From an uncultured Collinsella sp. (GTDB taxonomy: Bacteria > Actinomycetota > Coriobacteriia > Coriobacteriales > Coriobacteriaceae), in NCBI GenBank assembly GCA_934654775.1, contig CAKUGR010000007.1:62001-126000 (forward strand): a stretch of DNA of 64,000 nt. Direction: 5' to 3'. This document shows positions 8,186 to 16,055 of this stretch, one piece after another. The notes under the pieces are model-generated. The model made no database searches, was not told where the DNA came from, and worked only from the letters and a program-made list of their open reading frames with translations. Numbering within the stretch: the first letter of the stretch is position 1; the number at the start of each line of letters is the position of its first letter. A program made the position numbers and the translations under genes.

Positions 8186-8305
8186 AAGTGAGTAGACTAT
8201 TTGGAACACCCCGAGCAGACCGGTTATTCTGCTTCTCAAAACCACAGGTAGATAGCTTGTTACAAAACTGCCTGGTCGCCAAAGTGCCAAAAGCCTACTC
8301 ACTTA
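8186..8305. mobile_element. MITE-like element, CTAAGTGAGTAG family, copy 2 (120 bp)
   Basis: Same orientation and size class as 6763-6885, with about 70 percent identity by eye and the same inverted ends (AAGTGAGTAGACT and its inverse). Its right end provides the Leu-Ser-Glu-stop of the PdxR-type gene. Confidence 0.8.
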
Positions 8306-9734
8306 GGTTGCAGAGTGTCCCCATTAGCTGCAATTCCAAGGTATTAAGCACTTTCGGGCTCAGATCGTCATACTGGACAAGAATTTGAGTTGAGTTTTCA
8401 GGGACAGATGCGCCATCGGTACACCAGAAACAGTCACTGATATCGATAAAAGGGATACTCGAATGCATGAGGGCCCGTGCAAAAGAGCTTCCGCCCGCTT
8501 CGCACTCCGCAACCACGGTGCAGTAAAGGCCCGCGTCTGCATGCTCGATCGACACCTCCCCTGTCGGAAACGCCTTGCGCACAAGCGCCGCCAGGCCATC
8601 GCGCGCCTCACGAGCGCGAACGCGGACCCGGTTTACATGGCGCTCGTAATCGCCTGATTCCAGTAAACGAGCCAAAGCGACCTGGTCAACAGAACTCACC
8701 GACGAGGCGTAAAAACCAAGGTTGCGCCTAAACCGTTCCATCAGCTCATCAGGCAGGACCATATACGCCAAACGCAGGGCCGACGACAGACTTTTTGAAA
8801 AGGTGTTGGTGTAGATGACCGATTGGGCGGCATCGATCGACGCGAGCGCGGGAATCGGCTTGCCGGCAAGGCGAAACTCACAATCAAAGTCATCTTCGAT
8901 GAGATACCGGTCCGACTGCTCGGCAGCCCAGCTCAGCAGGGCATAGCGACGCGCAATGCTCGTCACAAGGCCGGTCGGATACTGATGGGACGGCATCAGG
9001 TGAAGGACATCGGCCCCGGTATTCAGCAGGTCACTCAGGATCACGCCCTCATCATCCAGCGGAATATGCCGCACTTTGCAGCCCATGGCCTGATAGATGC
9101 GCGTCAGACGCAAGTAGCCCGGATCCTCGACGGCGTATGTCTTGTCCGCGCCAAGCAGCTGAACCAACATGGTATCGAGCAGCTGGGCGCCCGCACCGAT
9201 AACAATGTTGTTGGGGTCGACATTCATACCCCTCGTCCCGCGTAGATGGTACGCAATCGCACGTCGCAGCCGAGCGGTGCCCTGCGCCGGCGCGGGCGAA
9301 AAGATTTCGCGTTCGTCTTCAGATGTCAGCGTCGCCCGTAGCGCGCTTTGCCAAAGCCGCGCCGCCTCCAAGGCGGAAGGAGAAAGCACATCAAATCGCT
9401 CGACCTGTCCGTTGACATCATGCGCGCTGGGGCCCACGGAGGCGGCATCTCGATCGATGCCCTCCGCAGCCGAAGCCAAAACCGGCGCATCCGGAAGCTC
9501 GCACGCGTAGTAGCCACGACGCGGCTTTGAGCAAATATAACCCTCGGCGAGCAACTGGCTATATGCATTTTCGATCGTAATGACACTGATTCCCAGATGA
9601 CTGGCAAAGGCACGCTTGGACGGCAGGTGCTCCCCCGCCGCAATGCGTCCAGCTACGATATCATCTCGAATTTGCTGGTAAACATACTCATAGAGCGATG
9701 CTTCGCCGCGTTGTTCCAAATTGTAGTCAAGCAT
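8295..9734 (-). CDS. pdxR: MocR/PdxR-family regulator (GntR HTH fused to aminotransferase domain)
   Basis: 479 residues from ATG 9734 (AGGTGG upstream). Residues 1-75 form a GntR winged helix (LYEYVYQQIRDDIVAGRI, LPSKRAFASHLGIS). The remainder is a fold-type I aminotransferase-like domain with a PLP lysine in TNTFSKSLSS and EDDFDCEFR. Proteins of this build next to pdxS-pdxT are PdxR, which sense PLP and control vitamin B6 synthesis; the divergent pdxST operon here supports that name. The final Asn-Leu-Ser-Glu-stop runs into the MITE, so the native C-terminus may have been replaced. Confidence 0.85.
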   Translation of the reverse strand: MLDYNLEQRGEASLYEYVYQQIRDDIVAGRIAAGEHLPSKRAFASHLGISVITIENAYSQLLAEGYICSKPRRGYYACELPDAPVLASAAEGIDRDAASVGPSAHDVNGQVERFDVLSPSALEAARLWQSALRATLTSEDEREIFSPAPAQGTARLRRAIAYHLRGTRGMNVDPNNIVIGAGAQLLDTMLVQLLGADKTYAVEDPGYLRLTRIYQAMGCKVRHIPLDDEGVILSDLLNTGADVLHLMPSHQYPTGLVTSIARRYALLSWAAEQSDRYLIEDDFDCEFRLAGKPIPALASIDAAQSVIYTNTFSKSLSSALRLAYMVLPDELMERFRRNLGFYASSVSSVDQVALARLLESGDYERHVNRVRVRAREARDGLAALVRKAFPTGEVSIEHADAGLYCTVVAECEAGGSSFARALMHSSIPFIDISDCFWCTDGASVPENSTQILVQYDDLSPKVLNTLELQLMGTLCNLSE

Positions 9735-9745
9735 GAGTTTGCCAC

Positions 9746-9788
9746 CTGACCTTATCGTGTCATTCAATCTGGTATTAGTCTGACCTTG
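9746..9788. promoter_or_regulatory. putative PdxR operator between pdxR and pdxS
   Basis: CTGACCTT occurs at 9746-9753 and again at 9780-9787 in the same direction, 34 bp apart, about three helical turns. MocR-type regulators typically bind direct repeats in the shared promoter region. No clear sigma-70 boxes for pdxS were found. Confidence 0.45.
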
Positions 9789-9879
9789 TTATTATCTCGA
9801 AAACTGAGTATTCCGCCATACCCAGCCCCCCTATAGGATGTTCCGTCAAGCAATACACATGCCAACCAAGGGAGCAACC

Positions 9880-10770
9880 ATGGCAGAACAGACCAGCAAG
9901 GCCGATCGCGTCAAACTCAACCGCGAGCTCGCGCAGATGCTCAAGGGCGGCGTCATCATGGACGTCACCACACCCGAGCAGGCACGCATCGCCGAGGAGG
10001 CGGGCGCCTGCGCCGTCATGGCACTCGAGCGCATTCCGGCCGATATCCGCGCCGCCGGCGGCGTGTCGCGCATGAGTGACCCCAAGATGATCAAGGGCAT
10101 TCAAGAGGCCGTCTCCATCCCCGTCATGGCCAAGTGCCGCATCGGCCACATCGTCGAGGCCCAGGTCCTGCAGGCTATCGAGATCGACTACATCGATGAG
10201 TCCGAGGTCCTCTCCCCTGCCGATGATGTCTATCACATCGACAAAACCCAGTTTGACGTCCCGTTTGTCTGCGGTGCTCGCGACCTGGGAGAGGCGCTGC
10301 GCCGCGTTGCCGAGGGCGCCACGATGATCCGCACAAAGGGCGAGCCGGGCACGGGCGACGTTGTCCAGGCCGTGCGCCACATGCGCAAGATCCAAAAGCA
10401 GATCCGCGACGTTGTTGCCCTGCACGACGACGAGCTCTTTGAGGCAGCCAAGCAGCTGCAGGTTCCGGTCGAGCTAGTGCGCGAGGTCCACGCCACGGGC
10501 AAGCTCCCTGTCGTGAACTTTGCCGCCGGCGGCGTGGCGACTCCTGCCGACGCCGCACTGATGATGCAGCTGGGTGCCGAGGGCGTCTTTGTGGGCTCGG
10601 GCATCTTTAAGAGCGGCGACCCTGCCAAGCGCGCCGCCGCCATCGTCAAGGCCGTGGCCAACTTCACCGATGCCAAGCTCATTGCCGAGCTTTCGGAGGA
10701 CCTGGGCGAGGCCATGGTGGGCATCAACGCCGACGAGATCGAGATCATCATGGAGGAGCGCGGACGCTAG
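9880..10770 (+). CDS. pdxS: pyridoxal 5'-phosphate synthase, synthase subunit PdxS
   Basis: 296 residues from the ATG after AAGGGAG (an upstream in-frame ATG lacks a site). It condenses ribose 5-phosphate, glyceraldehyde 3-phosphate and ammonia to PLP. The chemistry residues are present: Asp28 in VIMDV, Lys85 in [10 protein letters not shown] and Lys153 in [11 protein letters not shown], matching D24, K81 and K149 of the Bacillus enzyme at a constant offset. The (beta/alpha)8 barrel forms a dodecamer that binds PdxT. It is co-transcribed with pdxT, 20 bases downstream. Confidence 0.97.
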   Translation: MAEQTSKADRVKLNRELAQMLKGGVIMDVTTPEQARIAEEAGACAVMALERIPADIRAAGGVSRMSDPKMIKGIQEAVSIPVMAKCRIGHIVEAQVLQAIEIDYIDESEVLSPADDVYHIDKTQFDVPFVCGARDLGEALRRVAEGATMIRTKGEPGTGDVVQAVRHMRKIQKQIRDVVALHDDELFEAAKQLQVPVELVREVHATGKLPVVNFAAGGVATPADAALMMQLGAEGVFVGSGIFKSGDPAKRAAAIVKAVANFTDAKLIAELSEDLGEAMVGINADEIEIIMEERGR

Positions 10771-10790
10771 TCCGGCAGAAAGGATCGCAC

Positions 10791-11378
10791 ATGAGCGATT
10801 ACGCAGACCAGACGGTCGCCGTGCTGGCGGTCCAAGGTGCTTTTGCCGAGCACGAGGCAAGGCTGTCCGAGCTAGGCGCACATTGTATTGAGCTGAGGCA
10901 GGCAGCCGATTTGAAGCTGGACTTTGACCGTCTGGTGCTTCCTGGCGGCGAGTCCACCGTTCAAGGAAAGCTGCTTGATGAGTTGGGCATGCTCGACGAG
11001 CTTCGCACCCGCATTACTGAGGGCATGCCCGTGCTAGGCACCTGCGCCGGCCTGATTCTGCTGGCGCACGACCTTGCCGCCCATGACGATAAGGGTACCC
11101 CGCGCCTGGCGACCATGGATGTACTTGTCGAGCGCAATGCCTACGGCCGTCAACTCGGCAGCTTTCGAACCAAGGGGCAAGTGACCGGAATCGATGGCGA
11201 GGTACCGCTGACGTTTATCCGTGCACCCCGCATCGTCGAGGTCCACGGTGACGCCAAAGCCTTAGCGAAAGTCGACGGCCGCATCGTCGTAGCCCGTCAG
11301 GGCAACCAACTAGGCGTAACCTTCCACCCAGAACTCGACGAAGACACCCGCCTGCACGAACTATTCCTGCAGATGTAG
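10791..11378 (+). CDS. pdxT: pyridoxal 5'-phosphate synthase, glutaminase subunit PdxT
   Basis: 195 residues, AAAGGA eight bases upstream. A class I glutamine amidotransferase with LPGGESTVQGK, nucleophile Cys85 in GTCAGLILL and the His179/Glu181 pair in FHPELDED, a complete triad. It supplies ammonia to PdxS. There is no classic terminator right after it; a 19-bp inverted repeat begins 40 bases downstream and may serve. Confidence 0.97.
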   Translation: MSDYADQTVAVLAVQGAFAEHEARLSELGAHCIELRQAADLKLDFDRLVLPGGESTVQGKLLDELGMLDELRTRITEGMPVLGTCAGLILLAHDLAAHDDKGTPRLATMDVLVERNAYGRQLGSFRTKGQVTGIDGEVPLTFIRAPRIVEVHGDAKALAKVDGRIVVARQGNQLGVTFHPELDEDTRLHELFLQM

Positions 11379-11417
11379 GCAGATAAAACGAAAGTGGATT
11401 TTCGGACACATAGAAAT

Positions 11418-11483
11418 TGAGAGTGGATAATCTCCCACTTTGAGCCAACATTCAGGCCAAAACCGGGAGATTATCCACTCTCA
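11418..11483. repeat. inverted repeat with 19-bp perfect arms
   Basis: TGAGAGTGGATAATCTCCC (11418-11436) is exactly inverted at 11465-11483 around a 28-bp centre. It is the first of four adjacent palindromic units that fill the 408-bp gap between pdxT and the RGG-protein gene; no coding sequence is seen there. Confidence 0.75.
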
Positions 11484-11487
11484 TTCT

Positions 11488-11586
11488 GACTAGTCATTGG
11501 GGACGTTCTTAAACGACTAGTCAAACAAGAACGTCCCCAACGACTAGTCATTTAAGAACGTCCCCAATGAATACCCAATGACTAGG
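11488..11586. repeat. nested palindromic repeat, GGGGACGTTC family, copy 1
   Basis: Three GACTAGTC palindromes alternate with TTGGGGACGTTCTT and two inverted copies AAGAACGTCCCCAA. A related element with GGGGACGTTCC cores is at 57583-57666. Confidence 0.7.
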
Positions 11587-11642
11587 TACCTTTTTGGCAG
11601 GTATGGATCAAGGCAACGCCGATGTCTTGGTACCGACAGCGA

Positions 11643-11741
11643 AAACCCGCCAGAGCGAGCAAGGTGCCTTGAAACGAGGCGGCATTGACCTTTTGGTCAT
11701 GCCGCCGAAGTTGAAAGGCAGATTGCCGCTCTGGCGGGTTT
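11643..11741. repeat. 99-bp hairpin element (possible RNA), CCCGCCAGAGCG stem
   Basis: AAACCCGCCAGAGCG (11643-11657) pairs with its exact inverse at 11727-11741. Inside, GGCGGCAT..GACC and its inverse form a second stem, and GCAAGGTGCC faces GGCAGATTGC across a purine internal loop. On the minus strand it ends in GGGTTTTC and could terminate the RGG-protein transcript. Confidence 0.6.
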
Positions 11742-11754
11742 GCAGCGTCAACTA

Positions 11755-11782
11755 GTTACGCGGTTTGGTAAAACCGCGTAAC
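11755..11782 (-). terminator. hairpin just after the RGG-protein gene
   Basis: GTTACGCGGTTT and AAACCGCGTAAC form a perfect 12-bp stem with a 4-base loop, beginning 4 bases beyond the stop at 11787. There is no T-run, so it may be a 3'-end stabilising hairpin and not a true terminator. Confidence 0.5.
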
Positions 11783-11786
11783 CCAA

Positions 11787-12698
11787 TTAGAAGCGGTTGC
11801 CGCGGAAGCCGCCGCCGTTACGGCCGCCACGGTCGCCACCGCGACCGCCACGGTCGTTACCGCGGTTGCCGCCGAAGCCGCCACGGTTGCCACCGCGGTC
11901 ACCATAGCCACCACGGTTGCCGCCGAAGCCGCCACGACCGCCACGGTCGCCGCCACGGTCACCAAAGCCGCCACGGCCGCCACGATCGCCACCGCGACCA
12001 CCGCGGTCGCCACCACGGCCACCGCGATCGCCAAAGCCGCCACGACCGCCACGGTCGCCGCCACGGCCGCCACGATCGTCACGACCGCCGCGAGGACCGC
12101 GGTCCTCGTCCAGGCCCATGGCGACGAGCGGAGCGATAACCTTATCGAGGGCAGCCATCAGCTCGGTGGCCTGCTCGTAAGAAAGCTCGGGCAGGAGCTT
12201 CTCCTTCTTGTTGGCAAGCTCGGTCAGGCCCTCGGCAGCATCCTCAGCAGCGAAGACGACGATCTTACGCATATCGCCCTCGGCATCGTCGATACGACCG
12301 ACCAGGTCGGCAGCCTCGGCCTCGGCCATCAGGCCGTCGAGCTCACGAAGGCGCATGCCCAGCAGGTCGGACATCTCCTTCTGCTCCATCTTGGGCTTGA
12401 GGTCAAGAAGCTTGATGGCGCGCTCAATGTTCGCCATGCGCTCGGCCTTGGCCTCCTCCTCCTTGGAAATAGCAAAGCGACGGCTACGCAGCAGGCGGGC
12501 GGCCTTCTGCATCTTGTCCATCAGCTCTTCGTCATCGTAATCAACGGCGGCCTCGACAACCTCGGCCTCCTCCTCGGCGGAAACCTCGTCAGCAGCCTCA
12601 ACCTCGGCAGCTTCGGTCTCCACGGTCTCGACTGCCTCAACCTCGGCAGCCATGGTCTCGTTCTCGGTCTCGTTCATGATCTCTTCGTTCTCAGACAT
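11787..12698 (-). CDS. MarR-like winged-helix protein with acidic N-terminus and RGG-repeat tail
   Basis: 303 residues, AAGGAG upstream. Three parts are visible: residues 1-58 are strongly acidic (Glu/Ala rich); 60-190 are helical, with MEQKEMSDLLGMRLRELDGL and VGRIDDAEGDMRKIVVFA fitting a MarR-type winged helix and wing; 200-303 are almost pure RGG/RGGFGD repeats. RGG tails bind RNA and drive condensation in other proteins, and the DNA encoding this tail is itself a tandem repeat. The combination suggests a nucleic-acid binding regulator; no target is evident. Confidence 0.6.
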   Translation of the reverse strand: MSENEEIMNETENETMAAEVEAVETVETEAAEVEAADEVSAEEEAEVVEAAVDYDDEELMDKMQKAARLLRSRRFAISKEEEAKAERMANIERAIKLLDLKPKMEQKEMSDLLGMRLRELDGLMAEAEAADLVGRIDDAEGDMRKIVVFAAEDAAEGLTELANKKEKLLPELSYEQATELMAALDKVIAPLVAMGLDEDRGPRGGRDDRGGRGGDRGGRGGFGDRGGRGGDRGGRGGDRGGRGGFGDRGGDRGGRGGFGGNRGGYGDRGGNRGGFGGNRGNDRGGRGGDRGGRNGGGFRGNRF

Positions 12699-12912
12699 GA
12701 GACTCCTTCTTGGCCCTCTCGGGCATCATCGCCCCATTCGCGGGGCCCGTCGCGCACTCTTTGCGCTTTAAACATTCATGCCTCTCGGCAAAACGTCCAT
12801 TAGTTTATGGTGTCGCCCGCCAATCTAGCTGCAGAATCTATGTGCACACATTAATGCGACATGTCGCGGTATCATGGCCTGAACCAAACGTGTCCACCCT
12901 AAGGAGCCCGCC

Positions 12913-13323
12913 ATGATCAAGCCCATCATGAAATCCGAGTTCTTTTTGCGCCTGCCTTCCGAAGACGCCGGCCCAGAAGATGCCGCGACCGGACAGGATC
13001 TTCTGGATACGCTCCACGAGCATGAGCACGAGTGCGTGGGCCTCGCCGCCAACATGATCGGCGTGCGCAAACGCATCATCTGCGTAAAGGACGGCAGCAA
13101 GTCGCTGCTTATGTACAACCCGCAGATTCTTGAGCAGGTCAATGCCTACCAAACGAGCGAAGGATGTCTTTCTCTCGTCGGCGAGCGTCCTTGTACCCGC
13201 TATCGCCGCATTAAGGTTGAGTATTTGGACGAAAACTTCGTCCACCGCATCAAAAACTTCTCGGGCTACACCGCCGAAATCATCCAACACGAAATCGACC
13301 ACTGCCAAGGAATAGTTATATAG
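12913..13323 (+). CDS. peptide-deformylase-like protein A
   Basis: 136 residues, AAGGAG before the ATG. The deformylase motifs are in order: GLAANMIGV (motif 1), SEGCLSL with the metal Cys, and IIQHEIDHCQG with both His ligands and the catalytic Glu. Motif 1 normally reads G-L-A-A-x-Q; here Met replaces the Gln that stabilises the transition state. It is shorter than housekeeping deformylases (about 150-190). It may remove formyl groups slowly, or act on something else. A paralogue lies at 20713-21132. Confidence 0.75.
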   Translation: MIKPIMKSEFFLRLPSEDAGPEDAATGQDLLDTLHEHEHECVGLAANMIGVRKRIICVKDGSKSLLMYNPQILEQVNAYQTSEGCLSLVGERPCTRYRRIKVEYLDENFVHRIKNFSGYTAEIIQHEIDHCQGIVI

Positions 13324-13340
13324 TTGCGCCAATTCAAGAA

Positions 13341-13372
13341 AGCTCCCTGCAGCCAAGCAACTGCAGGGAGCT
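13341..13372 (+). terminator. hairpin terminator after deformylase-like A
   Basis: AGCTCCCTGCAG and CTGCAGGGAGCT form a 12-bp perfect stem with an 8-base loop, followed by CTTC. It lies between convergent genes and may serve both. Confidence 0.7.
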
Positions 13373-13397
13373 CTTCATAGTGCGGAACTTCTATCCC

Positions 13398-14918
13398 CTA
13401 CGCCTGGCGGTAGTGATCGAAGAAGTCGGCGAGGTCTTCAAGCGACTCTTTGAGCACTTCCATGCGCGGCAGGTACACGATGCGGAAGTGGTCGGGCTCG
13501 GCCCAATTAAAGCCGCCGCCGCGCGTGATCAGGATCTTCTTCTCGTGCAGCAGGTCGAGGGCAAACTGCTCGTCATCGGTGATGTTGAACTTCTTCACAT
13601 CCATCTTGGGGAAGATGTAGAACGCCGCACGCGGCTTGACCACTGAGATGCCGTCGATCTTGCTGAGCGCCTCATACACATAATTGCGCTGCTCGTAGAC
13701 ACGACCGCCGGGGCGAATGTAGTCGTTGACCGATTGATGTCCACCGAGCGCCGTCTGAACGATGGACTGAGCCGGCACGTTAGAGCACAGGCGCATGTTC
13801 GAAAGCATGTTGATGCCCATAATAAAGTCGCTCATGCAACGCTGGTTGCCCGAAAGCACCATCCAGCCAATACGGTAGCCCGCGATCATGTGCGACTTGG
13901 AAAGGCCGCTAAAGGTGACGCAGGGCAGATCGGGCGCGAGCGAAGCAATCGAGACGTGCTCGTAGCCGTCCATGCACAGGCGGTCGTAGATCTCGTCGGC
14001 AAAGATCATCAGCTGGTGCCTGCGCGCGATCTCGACGATACCTTCGAGCACCTCGCGCGGATAGACCGAGCCCGTGGGGTTGTTGGGGTTGATGATGACG
14101 AGTGCCTTGGTCGCGCTCGTGATCTTGGACTCCATATCCTCCAGGTCGGGATACCAATCGGCCTGCTCGTCGCACAGATAGTGCACGGGATGACCGCCGG
14201 CAAGGGTTGCGCACGCCGTCCACAGCGGATAGTCGGGGCTGGGGATCAGGATCTCGTCGCCATTGTCGAGCAGCGCGTTCATCGAAAGCTGAATGAGCTC
14301 GGACACGCCGTTGCCCGTATAGATATGCTCCATCTGGACATTGGGCAGGCCCTTGATCTGCGAGTACTGCATGATCGCCTTGCGAGCGGAGAACAGGCCG
14401 CGCGAGTTGGAATAGCCCTCGCAGTCGGGCAGCTGCTGACGCATGTCCTTGATGACCTCATCGGGGGTGCGGAAACCGAAAGGCGCCGGGTTGCCGATAT
14501 TGAGCTTGAGGATGCGCTCGCCCTCGTCCTCCATACGGGCAGCCTCGTCGACGACGGGGCCGCGCACGTCATACAGGACGTTATCGAGCTTGGTGGATTT
14601 AGAGAAAGTACGCATGGTGGCGCTCCTTGCAATTTGAGCCGTGGGGCTAGGTTCGGATTTGGCAACGTTGTGGGACGAGGGCGTCTCGCCTTGGTCGGCG
14701 TCGCTGGCGAGCAGCCAGGTAACATCGACCTCCAAAATACGGGCGAGCAGCTCTGCCACATCGCGCCGCGGGACCGTCTTGCCGCTCACATATTGGCTCA
14801 TCTGACTCTTGCCGAGTTTTTTGCCGAGCATCTCCGATGCACGAATCACGTCCGACTGTCGAACGTCGCGATCGGACATAGCCTGTCGCAGGCGATCGCT
14901 AAACGTCTCTTGGGCCAC
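13398..14918 (-). CDS. XRE-type HTH fused to class I aminotransferase (AlaA-like)
   Basis: 506 residues from GTG 14918, which has AAGGAGG five bases upstream; the longer frame lacks a site. Residues 1-80 form an XRE/Cro helix-turn-helix (TFSDRLRQAMSDRD, GKSQMSQYVSGKTVPRRD). A linker follows, then from about 110 a complete PLP aminotransferase closest to alanine/valine-pyruvate types (KLNIGNPAPFGF, INPNNPTGSVYP, FADEIYDRL, PLP lysine in FSGLSKSHMIAGYR). The order differs from MocR proteins, which use GntR. It probably controls its own promoter, which carries several GTTCAA sites. Confidence 0.85.
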   Translation of the reverse strand: MAQETFSDRLRQAMSDRDVRQSDVIRASEMLGKKLGKSQMSQYVSGKTVPRRDVAELLARILEVDVTWLLASDADQGETPSSHNVAKSEPSPTAQIARSATMRTFSKSTKLDNVLYDVRGPVVDEAARMEDEGERILKLNIGNPAPFGFRTPDEVIKDMRQQLPDCEGYSNSRGLFSARKAIMQYSQIKGLPNVQMEHIYTGNGVSELIQLSMNALLDNGDEILIPSPDYPLWTACATLAGGHPVHYLCDEQADWYPDLEDMESKITSATKALVIINPNNPTGSVYPREVLEGIVEIARRHQLMIFADEIYDRLCMDGYEHVSIASLAPDLPCVTFSGLSKSHMIAGYRIGWMVLSGNQRCMSDFIMGINMLSNMRLCSNVPAQSIVQTALGGHQSVNDYIRPGGRVYEQRNYVYEALSKIDGISVVKPRAAFYIFPKMDVKKFNITDDEQFALDLLHEKKILITRGGGFNWAEPDHFRIVYLPRMEVLKESLEDLADFFDHYRQA

Positions 14919-14939
14919 TAGAACCTCCTTGCTGGCAAA

Positions 14940-15021
14940 GTTCAATTTATAGAACACGAATTGAACCAAGGTTCAATTTAGCAAGCAGTATAGCGCGGCG
15001 CATTATCCGGAAGTTCAATTT
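14940..15021. promoter_or_regulatory. cluster of GTTCAATT sites upstream of the HTH-aminotransferase gene
   Basis: GTTCAATTT occurs at 14940, 14971 and 15013, and AATTGAAC-CAAG-GTTCAATT (14959-14978) is a perfect 8-4-8 dyad. Starts are 31 and 42 bp apart, close to whole helical turns. This is a likely operator, probably for the HTH domain of the adjacent protein. Confidence 0.5.
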
Positions 15022-15080
15022 CACAAGAAAATGTGCCGAGCCCCGAGAATTGTCCAAAAGTGGACAACAGGTACGCGCTT

Positions 15081-15938
15081 TTAGAGGTATTCAAGGAATC
15101 GAGCGGCGGCAAGCGAAACGTCAGCCGTGCGATATATCGCGTTGATCTGCCGATGGGGATGTCCCTCGAGCGGGCGCACGGCAACATCGAACTGGCAGCG
15201 ACGCAAGATGAGCGCCGGAAGAATGCTCGCGCCCAGACCGTCCTCGACCATGGCCATAATTGCATAGTCATCCCAGGTCGACAGCTTGGAGCGCACCGTC
15301 AGCCCCGCACGGCGAAACAGCGGCGTAATCTCGTCGTCGCTACCGCGCTCCAGCAGAATGAATTGCTCGTTGACCAAATCGGCAAGAGAAACGGCCTTTG
15401 CGACGGCAAGCGGAGAGCCTGCCGGCACCACGGCCATCAGCTCGTCTTGCACCAACGGCCGCGACGCCATGCCGGCGCCGCGGGGCTCGCGCGGGATAAA
15501 GCCCAGGTCGCAGCGGCCTTCCGCCACCCATTGCTCAATCTCGGAGTAATCACCCATCAGCAGCTCGTAATCGACATCCGGGTGATCGGCGCGAAACCGC
15601 GCGATGACCGGCGGCAGCACATGGGTCGCCACGCTCGAAAACGTACCGATGCAGATCTTGCCGCGCATGAGCCCCCGCATCTCGTCCACGCATCGCTGCA
15701 GGCGGCCAAACTCCTCGCATAACGCCTCGACCGCCGGCATGATCTGCCGCCCGTCGGCAGAAAGCACCACGCCCTCGCGGCTGCGGTCGAGCACCTTAAA
15801 GCCCCAGTCGGCCTCAAGATCGCCCACCATGCGGCTCACGCCCGACTGCGAATAGCTCAGTCGCTCGGCAGCTCGCGTAAAGCTACCGGCACGTACCGTC
15901 TCGAGCAGCACTTGCATCTTTTGGATATTGGTCTCCAC
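15081..15938 (-). CDS. LysR-family transcriptional regulator
   Basis: 285 residues from GTG 15938 with AGAGGGA upstream. Residues 1-60 carry the LysR HTH (LLETVRAGSFTRAAERLSYS, GVSRMVGDLE). A periplasmic-binding-like effector domain follows (GKICIGTFSSVATHVLPPVI, LGFIPREP). It is divergent from an EamA exporter, the usual arrangement for a regulator of that transporter. A second LysR/EamA pair occurs at 59146-61073. Confidence 0.9.
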   Translation of the reverse strand: METNIQKMQVLLETVRAGSFTRAAERLSYSQSGVSRMVGDLEADWGFKVLDRSREGVVLSADGRQIMPAVEALCEEFGRLQRCVDEMRGLMRGKICIGTFSSVATHVLPPVIARFRADHPDVDYELLMGDYSEIEQWVAEGRCDLGFIPREPRGAGMASRPLVQDELMAVVPAGSPLAVAKAVSLADLVNEQFILLERGSDDEITPLFRRAGLTVRSKLSTWDDYAIMAMVEDGLGASILPALILRRCQFDVAVRPLEGHPHRQINAIYRTADVSLAAARFLEYL

Positions 15939-15954
15939 GGTACGTCCCTCTCTT

Positions 15955-15984
15955 TGCATGAGTATTTGTCATGTCATCCATGCA
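15955..15984. promoter_or_regulatory. possible LysR operator in the LysR/EamA gap
   Basis: TGCATG at 15955-15960 is inverted as CATGCA at 15979-15984 in the 117-bp divergent gap. Confidence 0.3.
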
Positions 15985-16055
15985 TTATATTCGCTTTTCT
16001 TCTATAGCCCGCTACCCCATAGTGAACATGCAAGATATGGAGGGGACGGCAGCGC

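Noticed and set aside
11756..12139. Ala/Val-rich and Arg/His-rich frames over the RGG region
   Set aside because: Read-throughs of the GGT/CGC repeat in other frames.
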